Shown here in pieces: positions 27,295 to 35,991 of a stretch of 64,000 bases of DNA. Origin of the DNA: Actinomycetes bacterium (GTDB taxonomy: Bacteria > Actinomycetota > Acidimicrobiia > Acidimicrobiales > Palsa-688). Under the pieces are notes generated by a model. It worked only from the letters and a program-made list of their open reading frames with translations. It searched no databases and was not told the origin of the DNA. The number at the start of each line of letters is the position of its first letter. Position 1 is the stretch's first letter. The translations under genes were made by a program, and so were the position numbers. The DNA is taken from positions 1 to 64,000 of the forward strand of contig JAKBBA010000009.1 in the NCBI GenBank assembly GCA_021808665.1, given 5' to 3'.

Positions 27295-28044
27295 TCAGGC
27301 GACCAGACCGGTGGCTACTTTCGTTCCGGACGGTCCCAGGACGATCACTTCGGACACCCCGGAGGCTGCGACCGCGGACGGCGCGACCCAAGAGGCGCGT
27401 CCCTGTGAGACGGCGAAGCGCCCAACTTCGACAGAACGCCCGTCTGTGTCGAGCAGTTCCAGCGTGAGAGAGCTGAAGCTCCCGAGGCCGTCCACCTGCA
27501 CGTCGATGTCATGTGAACTTCCGGGCAGGAAGTACACGTAGCCGACGGTCCGTGCGCTCGCGGTTAGCAACTGAGCCTGCGCGACAGGAACCACACGCGA
27601 GCCGGGAGTCGACAGCTCCGGTCCGAGGGTGGTTCCGACTATCAGAATGCCGGCCGCAGCGATCGTCACCACCATCCGAAGCCGGCTACGTCCGCTGCCG
27701 ACACGTGTGATGGGAGACCCGACATCCCTGATCTGGTAGAAGATGTCTTCCGCTGGCTGGTAGTAGACGTCGTCGTCGGTTGGCCGGTAAGTGTCCTCGC
27801 CAGCCGGTGCGGGCCGGCTAAAGTCTCGGCCGGCCCGGCCTGCGTCCTTCTCGCCGTCTCCGGGGCTGTTGCCAGGAGTCTCGAGCGGGCTGAACAGCTG
27901 AGCCGCCGACTCCTCAGTGGACGCCAGCTCGGCCCGGCAGGTGACGCAACGCAGGACGTGCGAAGCGACCGCCGCCTTGGGTTTGGGTGCCAAGATGTCG
28001 AGAACGAACTCCGGGAGGGCGTCGCGGACCTCTTCGCATGACAT
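27295..28044 (-). CDS. Putative zinc-binding anti-sigma factor
   Basis: A 249-residue single-pass membrane protein with an N-terminal ZAS (anti-sigma) zinc module: MSCEEVRDALPEFVLDIL, then HVLRCVTC (His29, Cys33, Cys36; the Hx3Cx2C signature). A Pro/Asp-rich linker leads to one membrane helix at about 121-142 (VVTIAAAGILIVGTTLG) and an extracytoplasmic beta-rich domain. The family holds ECF sigma factors inactive until a signal. No sigma gene is adjacent: surE lies on one side, a divergent monooxygenase on the other. ATG 28044 used; GTG 28053 is an alternative. Confidence 0.7.
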   Translation of the reverse strand: MSCEEVRDALPEFVLDILAPKPKAAVASHVLRCVTCRAELASTEESAAQLFSPLETPGNSPGDGEKDAGRAGRDFSRPAPAGEDTYRPTDDDVYYQPAEDIFYQIRDVGSPITRVGSGRSRLRMVVTIAAAGILIVGTTLGPELSTPGSRVVPVAQAQLLTASARTVGYVYFLPGSSHDIDVQVDGLGSFSSLTLELLDTDGRSVEVGRFAVSQGRASWVAPSAVAASGVSEVIVLGPSGTKVATGLVA

Positions 28045-28152
28045 CTTTCCCACACTGCAGATGATAAGCCCGCCCGCTCGTCTGCGCGCCCCAGGGCGCG
28101 GCGATCCCGGGAAGGTCATCCGCAATCGTTCGCCGTGCTAATAATTAGGCCA

Positions 28153-29415
28153 ATGACTGCAAAGAGTGACGAAGTTCTCATCGCCGGCGGTGGTATCGGG
28201 GGGCTGACTCTCGCATTGGAACTTCACCGTCTCGGTGTGCCCGCCAAGGTGTTCGAGTCGGTGGCCGCACCGAGCCCCATAGGGGTTGGCATCACGATCC
28301 TCCCTCACGCCGCCAGGATCCTCTACGAGCTTGGCCTGGAGGACGCCCTCTTGCGCCGCTGCATCGTCCCGACCGACTCCCTTTATTACAACCGTTTCGG
28401 GCAGTTCGTCTACCGGGAGCCTGTCGGAACCTCCGCCGGGGTTCGCTGGCCTCAGCTGTCCATACACCGGGCGGATCTGTACGAAGTTCTCCTCGAAGCC
28501 GCCGCCAGCCGTCTTGGTGCTGACAGGGTTCGCTTCGGAGCGCGCCTCGTGTCGGCGCACGACGCCGGCAGCTACGCCCGGGGGATTTTTGCTACCGCAT
28601 CTTCGGGGCCGGACCCGACTGTCGAAGAGTTCACCGGTTCGGTCGTCGTCGGCTGCGACGGGATTCACTCCACGCTTCGCCGCCAGCTGTATCCCTCCGA
28701 GGGCGAGCCGCTCTACCAGGGGATCAACATGTGGCGTGGTGTCACAGTGTGGGATCCCTTCCTCGGGGGACGATCGATGCTCAGGGTCGGCTGGTACCCG
28801 ACGGGCAAGCTCACTATCTACCCCTGCCGGGACGACGTCGACGCCCAGGGTCGTCAGCTTATGAACTGGATAGCTGCGGTGGAGACTCCCAGGCATCTCG
28901 ACAGGGACTGGGGAAGGCAGGGGCGCCTAGAGGACTTCATCGACATTTTCGCCGGTTGGAAGTTCGACTTTCTTGACGTCCCTGGCGTGCTCGAGTCCGC
29001 TGAGTCGATCCTCGAATTCCCGATGGTGGACCAAGAGCCGCTTCCTAGGTGGTCCTTCGGAAGGCTCACGCTCCTCGGCGACGCGGCGCACCCGATGGTC
29101 CCCCGGGGATCGAACGGCGCCGGGCAGGCGATCGTCGACTGCCGCGCTCTCGCTGACCTTATCGCGACCGCGGACGACCCGGTCGATGCTTTACGCTCCT
29201 ACGACGATCTGCGCCGCCCGGCCACGGCGAACGTCGTGTACCGCAACAGGGCCAACCCCCCGGACGCGATTCTCCGCGAGGTCTGCGTCAGAAGTGGCGA
29301 TAGACCCTTCGACAGCCTGGAGTCGCTGATCAGCGGCGAGGAACTCGACGCCCTCTGCGAAGGCTACAAGGACGTCGCTGGGTATTCGGCGAAAGTCCTG
29401 ACCGGACGAGGCTAG
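28153..29415 (+). CDS. FAD-dependent aromatic monooxygenase (PhzS/3-hydroxybenzoate-hydroxylase-like)
   Basis: A 420-residue group A flavin monooxygenase. Seen: GGGIGGLTLALELHRLG (9-25, FAD), the DG motif VVVGCDGIHSTLRRQL, and GDAAHPMVPRGSNGAGQAIV (FAD ribityl/pyrophosphate). The MVPRGSNGAGQ wording is typical of PhzS-like enzymes. It would hydroxylate an aromatic ring with NAD(P)H and O2. ATG at 28153; a TAATAAT stretch at 28138-28144 sits at about -10 distance, so the mRNA may be nearly leaderless. Substrate unknown. Confidence 0.87.
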   Translation: MTAKSDEVLIAGGGIGGLTLALELHRLGVPAKVFESVAAPSPIGVGITILPHAARILYELGLEDALLRRCIVPTDSLYYNRFGQFVYREPVGTSAGVRWPQLSIHRADLYEVLLEAAASRLGADRVRFGARLVSAHDAGSYARGIFATASSGPDPTVEEFTGSVVVGCDGIHSTLRRQLYPSEGEPLYQGINMWRGVTVWDPFLGGRSMLRVGWYPTGKLTIYPCRDDVDAQGRQLMNWIAAVETPRHLDRDWGRQGRLEDFIDIFAGWKFDFLDVPGVLESAESILEFPMVDQEPLPRWSFGRLTLLGDAAHPMVPRGSNGAGQAIVDCRALADLIATADDPVDALRSYDDLRRPATANVVYRNRANPPDAILREVCVRSGDRPFDSLESLISGEELDALCEGYKDVAGYSAKVLTGRG

Positions 29416-29443
29416 AGGCCGCCCCGGTGTTCGCCACGGCTGC

Positions 29444-31060
29444 TCACGGCGATGCCGGTCGACGGCAGGCGCTCGCTTCGGGGTTCGACAGTGAAAGGCT
29501 TAGCGTTACAGATCCCGGCTGGGCGCCCACGAGCGTCGTCCAGGAGCCGGGGGCTTCCGTCACGCAACCCGACCCAGAGGTGACGCCCCAGTCGGGGCTG
29601 TAGCGGAACCGTAGAGTCACGGGGCTCCCAGCGGTCACGTCCAGCTTGATCGAAGTGCCAGCGGCCTGCAGCAGTTTCGCGGGTCCCGACACGATACCAG
29701 GGGATCCTCTCACCTCGTAGAGCGTCCAGTCGTCGTTCGCCCAGGCATCTACCAGGCCTTGAACCGTGCCCGACGACACTAGGGATGCTTCGGCGGTGCC
29801 GGCAAAGTCGAGCGGAGCGTGGGGAACCGCGACGTAGCGCACCCCGTTGGCGACCAGCCAAGCCCTGTAAGAGTAGGCGTTCAACAGGCCCGGGTGGTAG
29901 AAGATCGGGTTATAGGCCGTATCGAGCTGGCGTTCCCATCCCCGAGCGAGCGGCATGACAGGTGCGACCCAAGCCGCTTCCCAGTGGTACTCCGTTGGTA
30001 CCACCTCGACTCGGGCCGGGGGCGCGTTTCGAGCGAGGGTGATCAGCTCCCGGTCTAGTGGTTCGTAGAAGTACCTGTGAGTCGACGCCAAGCTTGGAGC
30101 GCGAAACACCGCCCCGGCGGCCGGGAGCCACTCCGAAGCAGCTAACGGCACCGCCGCCGCTGCCGCCAGGACACGTCCCGCTCTTCGCGGCTGATCCCAG
30201 GCGAGACCGACGGCCAACGGCAGAGCAGCGACATCCTCAATCCTCCCGACGTTGCCTCCCAATGCGCTCGGTATGGCGACCGAGGCGGTGGCTACCACCG
30301 CCCACATGCCAGCCCCAGCCGTGATCGCCGGGTAGCGCCGCCCAGCGAGAAGGCCCACGACGGCGGCGATGACCACCTCCCACATCCAGTCGACTACCGG
30401 GTAAGGCATAGGCCCGTCCCCAGGGAACAAGACGACACCGGCGAGGATTGGGGCGACGCTGACCGCTATTACCGCTGCTGTGGACAGCAGACGTCCGCGG
30501 CAGGCGGCTAACCCGGCGCGGGTCGGCGAGCCGGCCCAGGGAGCGCAAAGCCAGGCCACTGCGCACAGCGCCGCGAAAGCTGCAGGGAGAGGGCTCGTGA
30601 GCGTGCAGGCCAGAGCCAAAAGCACAGCAGCCAGGTGTTTGCGTCGGGTCAATGCCCAAAGGGCCGCCAGGCCGAAAGCTTCACCGGTTAGGAAGGGGAG
30701 CTGTCCTATAGCTGACTGGACCAAGGTTCCCAGGGCGAACAGGTAGGAGGCGACGCTGCCGCCCGTCGAGAGGGTCCGTCCGATCAGGCCGTCGAAGCTC
30801 CAAGCGGCGATCCCGGCCGAGACGATCGCTGTTGCGGCGACGCCAACCGTTGCGGCGATCGGAGGGTAAATCACGCTGTACCCGAGCGTCCAATGGCCTC
30901 CGTACCATCCGAAGTCCCACAGCTGAAACCCGCCCGTGCGGTACGAGTCCACGCGGTAAACGGTGGCGGCGGTATCCACCCCGTGCCAACCCGCCACCTC
31001 CCCGACCGAGACCGCGACGACAGCGACGAGCGCTGCAAGCAACCCGCGCCTTACGAGCAC
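29444..31060 (-). CDS. Large polytopic membrane protein, paralogue of the one at 35992
   Basis: A 538-residue protein with roughly ten membrane segments in the first 330 residues and a soluble, probably extracytoplasmic C-terminal third. Early motif HGVDTAATYRVDSY-like followed by LWDFGWYGGHWTLGYSVIYPP is reminiscent of GT-C-type first-loop regions. The C-terminal domain has ARGWERQLDTAYNPIFY and YVAVPHAPLDFAGTAEASL, both nearly repeated in the paralogue. GTG at 31060 overlaps the end of the glycosyltransferase gene by 10 bp, indicating coupling. Not recognised as a named family; a cell-envelope glycan role is inferred from context. Confidence 0.65.
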   Translation of the reverse strand: MLVRRGLLAALVAVVAVSVGEVAGWHGVDTAATVYRVDSYRTGGFQLWDFGWYGGHWTLGYSVIYPPIAATVGVAATAIVSAGIAAWSFDGLIGRTLSTGGSVASYLFALGTLVQSAIGQLPFLTGEAFGLAALWALTRRKHLAAVLLALACTLTSPLPAAFAALCAVAWLCAPWAGSPTRAGLAACRGRLLSTAAVIAVSVAPILAGVVLFPGDGPMPYPVVDWMWEVVIAAVVGLLAGRRYPAITAGAGMWAVVATASVAIPSALGGNVGRIEDVAALPLAVGLAWDQPRRAGRVLAAAAAVPLAASEWLPAAGAVFRAPSLASTHRYFYEPLDRELITLARNAPPARVEVVPTEYHWEAAWVAPVMPLARGWERQLDTAYNPIFYHPGLLNAYSYRAWLVANGVRYVAVPHAPLDFAGTAEASLVSSGTVQGLVDAWANDDWTLYEVRGSPGIVSGPAKLLQAAGTSIKLDVTAGSPVTLRFRYSPDWGVTSGSGCVTEAPGSWTTLVGAQPGSVTLSLSLSNPEASACRRPASP

Positions 31061-32679
31061 GAAGCCTTGTTGGAGGTCTTCTCGAAGAGGACCCCGTCCA
31101 CCGGGGCGTAAGGCTGGGGGTGCAGGTTCTCGGCGTAGGTCGCCACCTCCGACAGGGCCGGGTCGGACGTGACGAAAGCGTTGACGGCCTGCTCTTGGTG
31201 CGCGACGGCGCGAGCCCACGCGGACCCGGACGCGCCTAGCTTGCGGGCGGGGTTTAGGAGTAGGACTTCGCCGCCGACAGGCAGTGAGTCCAGCGTAGGG
31301 CCGATGGCTTCGCAGGGTTGAGCGGCGTCCAGACGCGCGACGATATGAACCCAGTCGACAACCGACGGGTCCGATACGGGACCCGTCGGGTTCAGGTACG
31401 TCATCCCAGGGGGAAGATAGAAGTGCGCTACCGGTAGCTGCTCGGTTTGGGTCGAGATCACCACGTCGCCGGGCGCCAAGCGGGGCGCGACGGCCTTGGC
31501 TATCGCTGCCATGTTGTCCTTGGCGTAGGTGTTGTTAGGGTCGGGCAGAAGCGTCCCAATCAACGACCACACAGCAAGGGAGCCGCAGGCAGCCCACAGC
31601 ACTGCCTTGCCCCTTGCCGAGCTGGCGAGCGCCCCTGCCGCGGCGAGCAGGTAGGGCGCCACGATGACAGCCAGGTACCGGACGGTCCACGACGGCTTCC
31701 ATTCCGAAGCGAGGAAACCGCCGGCAGTTGCGGTTAGCGCCACCAAGGCGAGCAGCCTCGACTGCGACTGGGCCGAGAGGCTGACCTGACGCCAACACCA
31801 CCAAGATCCGAACACGAGCAGGGGAGCGATGAGGATCCCGGCGGTGCCGCCGATGGCGGTCGAAGGGTCAGCGAAGAAATCGCCCACACCGGGCGGGACG
31901 GCCCACGGGTCCCCCGTGTTGGAAGTCTGGTACAAAAACGACGGCACCCACGGCGCAAGGAGGACTACGGCGACTACCCCGCTCCCGATGGTCCACTGCG
32001 CCAGTTGCCGGTCGGCTCGTCGCCACGCCAGAACGACCAGGATCCCCGCCGTCGCGGCGGCTAGGTAGAGGCCCCAGTAGTGGGTGTAGACCAAAGCGGC
32101 GAAGGCAACAGATGCTGCACCGGCGTCGAAGGCTCGCCGGTCGCGCGCTGCTTTCCAAGCGAACGTGCAAGCGAAGATCGAGACCAAGATTACCAGCGTG
32201 TACATCCGGGTCTCTGTCGAATACCAGTTCAGGTAAGGGTTTGTGGCCATCAATGCTGCGGCTGCTATCCCGGCGCGTCTGTCGAATAGCTCCCTGCCGG
32301 CCCAGTAGCCGGCCGGGACCGCGGCCAGCGAGACGATCAGCGACAGGCTGTGGGTAGCGTCCGGCGAAGTGCCGAAGACGTCGATCCAAAAGTGAAGCAC
32401 GAAATACCAAAGAGGCGGGGATCCGTCGTGGCGCAAAAGCCCAGGTATCTGACCTAGACGGTGAGAGGCTATACCGACGCTGATCGTCTCGTCGATCCAG
32501 TATGCCCTGCCTAGGTTAGGCACCCGCAGAACAAAGGCGAGGATCGTCAATCCTGCCACGACCACCCGATCTCCGCTGAGCCAGCCCGGTGCCCATCCCC
32601 GAGCGCCTACAACCTCCATACCCGAACCGTCAGTGTCGGGGACGGTCGTAGCGGTGATCCTCCCCGGAGTTTCTGGCAC
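31051..32679 (-). CDS. GT39/ArnT-like membrane glycosyltransferase
   Basis: A 542-residue GT-C-fold transferase that should move a sugar from a polyprenyl-phosphate donor outside the membrane. Seen: YWIDETISVGIASHRL in the first extracytoplasmic loop (the acidic D-E pair), DGSPPLWYFVLHFW, NPYLNWYSTETRMYTLVIL, about eleven hydrophobic segments and a soluble C-terminal domain from about residue 400. It overlaps the downstream membrane protein gene. Acceptor unknown. Confidence 0.8.
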   Translation of the reverse strand: MPETPGRITATTVPDTDGSGMEVVGARGWAPGWLSGDRVVVAGLTILAFVLRVPNLGRAYWIDETISVGIASHRLGQIPGLLRHDGSPPLWYFVLHFWIDVFGTSPDATHSLSLIVSLAAVPAGYWAGRELFDRRAGIAAAALMATNPYLNWYSTETRMYTLVILVSIFACTFAWKAARDRRAFDAGAASVAFAALVYTHYWGLYLAAATAGILVVLAWRRADRQLAQWTIGSGVVAVVLLAPWVPSFLYQTSNTGDPWAVPPGVGDFFADPSTAIGGTAGILIAPLLVFGSWWCWRQVSLSAQSQSRLLALVALTATAGGFLASEWKPSWTVRYLAVIVAPYLLAAAGALASSARGKAVLWAACGSLAVWSLIGTLLPDPNNTYAKDNMAAIAKAVAPRLAPGDVVISTQTEQLPVAHFYLPPGMTYLNPTGPVSDPSVVDWVHIVARLDAAQPCEAIGPTLDSLPVGGEVLLLNPARKLGASGSAWARAVAHQEQAVNAFVTSDPALSEVATYAENLHPQPYAPVDGVLFEKTSNKASCS

Positions 32680-32731
32680 TCGACAACGGTAGTGCCTGAC
32701 CGCCGAAGAGTCGGGTCAGGAGAGCCAAACG

Positions 32732-32751
32732 CGGACCCTAACGCGTCCGCC
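32732..32751 (-). terminator. Weak hairpin after fadD-like gene
   Basis: GCGGAC (32732-32737) pairs with GTCCGC (32746-32751) directly after the acyl-CoA ligase stop. Six base pairs and no T-run; low confidence. Confidence 0.25.
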
Positions 32752-34398
32752 TCAGGCGGTGCGAGTCGAAGCAGCCCCTGACAGTCCGAGCTCGCCGGTG
32801 CTCACCTGGCGCATCTCGACCTTGCGGATCTTGCCGGTCACCGTCATCGGAAACGAGTCGCATATCCGCACGTAGCGGGGAATCTTGTGGTGGGCGATCC
32901 TCCCACGACAAAAATCGGCGAGACTCTCCGCGTCGAGCGGTTCCGCGCCCGGGCGTAACTGTATCCAAGCGACAAGCTCCTCGCCGTAGGCGGCGTCGGG
33001 TACCCCGACCACGGCGACATCCGCGATACGAGGATGGGTGTAGAGGAACTCCTCGATCTCGCGGGGGTAGATGTTCTCGCCACCTCGTATCACCATGTCC
33101 TTGATGCGACCGACGATATTCACGTACCCGTCGTCGCGCATCACGGCCAAGTCACCGGTGTGCATCCACCCAGCCATGTCAATGACCTCGGCGGTCTTGT
33201 CAGGCTCCCCCCAGTACCCTGACATCACCGAGTAGCCGCGAGTGCACAACTCGCCTGTGGTGCCCCGATCGACGGTGAGACCACTGGCCGGATCAACGAT
33301 CTTCACCTCGATGTGCGGCATCACTCTGCCGACCGTCTCCGTGCGCCGTTCCAGATCGTCGTCGCGGCGGGTCTGGGTGGACACGGGCGATGTCTCAGTC
33401 ATGCCGTAGGCGATACCGACCTCGTGCATGTGCATTTCGGACTGGACCCGTTTCATGACCTCCACAGGGCAGGGCGATCCAGCCATCAGGCCCGTTCGAA
33501 GCGACGACAGGTCGAACGACGCGAAGTTGTCGAGTCCGAGCTCTGCGATGAACATTGTCGGTACTCCATAGAGGGAAGTGGCCCGTTCGGCTTGGACGGC
33601 GTTCAGCGTCGCCTCGGGATCGAAGAGAGGAGCAGGGATAACGATCGCGGAGCCGTGAGAGGTCGCTCCCAGGTTTCCCATCACCATCCCGAAACAGTGG
33701 TAGAACGGAACCGGCAGACACACCCTGTCGTCGACGGTGTAGCCGAGAAGCTCCGCCACGAAGAACCCGTTGTTTAGAATGTTGTGATGTGTGAGGGTGG
33801 CGCCCTTCGGGAAGCCCGTGGTGCCGGAGGTGTATTGGATATTGATCGGATCGTCGAAGGAGAGGCTCGCCTCGACGACTTCGAGAGCTTCGGCGCTCAC
33901 CGACTCCGACATGGACTCGAAGCGGTCCCAGCTGGTGTCGCCGATGTACACCACGCCTTCGAGACCGTCCAGCGCGGGGCGGACCTGTTCGGCCATCGCT
34001 CGATAGTCGCTGTGACGAAACGACGTAGCCGAGAAAAGAAGTCGCGCACCCGACTGGCGCAAGACGAACTCCAGCTCAGAGGTTCGATAAGCTGGGTTGA
34101 CGTTGACCAACACCGCTCCCACCATGGCAGTCGCGTACTGCAAAGCCACCCACTCGGCGCAGTTGGGAGACCAAAGCGCGACGCGGTCGCCCTTCGCCAC
34201 GCCCGCGCCCAGAAGGCTGCGGGCGAGCTTGCGGGACCACCCCAGAAGTCCCAGGTAGTCCCAACGGCGCCCAGTGGCGCACTCGACGAGGGCAAGAGCG
34301 TCCCCGACCCGCCGTGTCGTCGCCTCCAGGTTCGCCCCGATCGTCTCCCCAACAAGCGGTACGCTCGAAGTTCCGTGAGCGTAGGACAACTCTGCCAT
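32752..34398 (-). CDS. Medium/long-chain acyl-CoA ligase (AMP-binding)
   Basis: A 548-residue ANL-superfamily ligase that adenylates a carboxylic acid and transfers it to CoA. Seen: P-loop [64 protein letters not shown], the hinge [21 protein letters not shown] and catalytic [12 protein letters not shown] with Lys near the end. Closest in style to actinobacterial FadD35/AcsF-type ligases. It sits between the cell-envelope genes and is transcribed the same way but separated by an 18-bp hairpin from the upstream lipoprotein gene. Confidence 0.9.
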   Translation of the reverse strand: MAELSYAHGTSSVPLVGETIGANLEATTRRVGDALALVECATGRRWDYLGLLGWSRKLARSLLGAGVAKGDRVALWSPNCAEWVALQYATAMVGAVLVNVNPAYRTSELEFVLRQSGARLLFSATSFRHSDYRAMAEQVRPALDGLEGVVYIGDTSWDRFESMSESVSAEALEVVEASLSFDDPINIQYTSGTTGFPKGATLTHHNILNNGFFVAELLGYTVDDRVCLPVPFYHCFGMVMGNLGATSHGSAIVIPAPLFDPEATLNAVQAERATSLYGVPTMFIAELGLDNFASFDLSSLRTGLMAGSPCPVEVMKRVQSEMHMHEVGIAYGMTETSPVSTQTRRDDDLERRTETVGRVMPHIEVKIVDPASGLTVDRGTTGELCTRGYSVMSGYWGEPDKTAEVIDMAGWMHTGDLAVMRDDGYVNIVGRIKDMVIRGGENIYPREIEEFLYTHPRIADVAVVGVPDAAYGEELVAWIQLRPGAEPLDAESLADFCRGRIAHHKIPRYVRICDSFPMTVTGKIRKVEMRQVSTGELGLSGAASTRTA

Positions 34399-34463
34399 AC
34401 CGTCCCTCCCTTACCTCGACTTGTCTTGGCACCAGGCGTCGACCTTCGAGTACAGATGCTATC

Positions 34464-34503
34464 CCCGCTGGCTGTCCTCGCCGATGCGAGGACAGCCAGC
34501 GGG
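34464..34503 (-). terminator. Perfect 18-bp stem hairpin
   Basis: CCCGCTGGCTGTCCTCGC (34464-34481), loop CGAT, exact complement 34486-34503, ending 9 bp past the lipoprotein stop. A strong terminator-type structure for the leftward lipoprotein transcript; no T-run. Confidence 0.6.
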
Positions 34504-34512
34504 ATTGTCCGG

Positions 34513-35979
34513 TCAGGCGCCGGCGAAAGCGACTACCCCGGCGTCAGTGGGTACGACTACAAGGCCGTCGAGCACGGTAGGCGAAGCGAAGTTGGCTACC
34601 GGCTTTCCCACGTCGAGTTTGTAGAGCACGGCACCGCTGGAAGCGTCGAGCTCCTCCAAGGTACCGGCCGGGTAGCGCAAAGACCACAGCCCGGACCCGG
34701 CTAGGACCACCGTCGAGTTGGCAGAACCTGAGCGCCAACCGGTCCTCATCGTCGCCAAGTCCACCTGCTGGACTCCGCCTGCTCGGCAAGGGACGTAGAC
34801 GCTGTCGGTCGTAGGATCCCAAGCCCCACCCCCGTCAGGGTCGCTGGCGCACACCCTACCCGCAATGGGCGCGACCTGTGACAGGTCGGTTTGGCGCAGG
34901 AGGTAGCCGACGTCGGTCTTGCCGACAGCGAAGACGTCGCCGTCGGGAAGGAGGATCGGCCCGCCGGTAGACAGGTCCAAGTCGCCGGTCGCCGCCGGAT
35001 CCCGGAAGTACCCAAGAGGTACCTGTGACAATGCGCTCGGCAGTTTCACGACCGACTCGGCCCAGGGTGCTGGAGCGGACGAGTTCGGGTTGCCAGTAGT
35101 GACGAAGACGTCGCCCTGGGCGTCTATGGTAGGCCCCGAGCCGCCATCCCAAACGGCACCCCCGGTAGCGCCGGGAGTGACGTCAAACGCCGCCTCAGCC
35201 CCTCCTGCTACAGGTACTGACACAACCCAGCCGTGATAACTGCCACAATCACCATACTGGCCTCCGAAGCCGACGTACACACGTCCGTTTCCCAAGGCCA
35301 GCGCCGCTCGCTGCAGTAGGTGCACCGCATCGCCCGGCGACAATCCGGGTGGGTCGGCGTCCACGTTCGAGGTGATCTTCCCGTCCGCCAGGTCGACTCC
35401 GAACAAATCGTGGTGGACCGGTGCCCGGCCGCCGCTTGCCAGTTCGGCCAGCACGTAAAGTGTTCCCGTGGCCGGGTCGATCACGGGGGTGCTCGTGACG
35501 CCGAGGGGGTCGACGTCCCCGCAGCCGGCTTGGGAAGCTACGCCCACGAGAGGCGAGCCGAGATGCGTCTCCCACACGGTGGCCCCGGTGGAGGTGTCCA
35601 GGGCGAACACGTTGTCGTCCTCGGTGGCAACCAGGATCCTTCCGTCGTAGAGCAGCGGTTGGCCGTACACGGCGGACCCGTCGAGCCGGTCGGACCACAC
35701 TTGGCGCAGGGGCGTTCGCACCTTTCCGGTCGGGGAGTCGCCTAGATGGGAGTTTCCATCCTGGTATGTGGTCCACTGCGCGCGAGGGCCGGGGGTGGAC
35801 GTAGAGGCGGGAGGAGTCGTAGCCCCCAGAGGCGGCGATGTCGATGTCGAGCTGTGTTGGGGAGGCGAGGATGGCCGAATAACGCCCACGTGCGAAGCCG
35901 TCGAAGTCTGGCATGCTCCCAAGACCACGGTGAGAGCGGCGGCGGCCGCCCAGGTTCGGGCGCTGTAGGAGCGTCCCAA
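34513..35979 (-). CDS. Lipoprotein with PQQ-like beta-propeller
   Basis: A 488-residue exported protein. Seen: a signal sequence ending in lipobox VLGAC (Cys23), a Ser/Thr/Pro linker to about residue 65, then repeated beta-propeller blades such as GRILVATEDDNVFALDTSTG and GTLYVLAEL, matching PQQ-like/BamB-type repeats. No PQQ-enzyme catalytic residues are seen, so it is probably a scaffold or binding protein anchored outside the membrane. It starts 12 bp after the membrane-protein gene at 35992, in one operon. Confidence 0.75.
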   Translation of the reverse strand: MGRSYSARTWAAAAALTVVLGACQTSTASHVGVIRPSSPPQHSSTSTSPPLGATTPPASTSTPGPRAQWTTYQDGNSHLGDSPTGKVRTPLRQVWSDRLDGSAVYGQPLLYDGRILVATEDDNVFALDTSTGATVWETHLGSPLVGVASQAGCGDVDPLGVTSTPVIDPATGTLYVLAELASGGRAPVHHDLFGVDLADGKITSNVDADPPGLSPGDAVHLLQRAALALGNGRVYVGFGGQYGDCGSYHGWVVSVPVAGGAEAAFDVTPGATGGAVWDGGSGPTIDAQGDVFVTTGNPNSSAPAPWAESVVKLPSALSQVPLGYFRDPAATGDLDLSTGGPILLPDGDVFAVGKTDVGYLLRQTDLSQVAPIAGRVCASDPDGGGAWDPTTDSVYVPCRAGGVQQVDLATMRTGWRSGSANSTVVLAGSGLWSLRYPAGTLEELDASSGAVLYKLDVGKPVANFASPTVLDGLVVVPTDAGVVAFAGA

Positions 35980-35991
35980 GACTTCGGTGCT

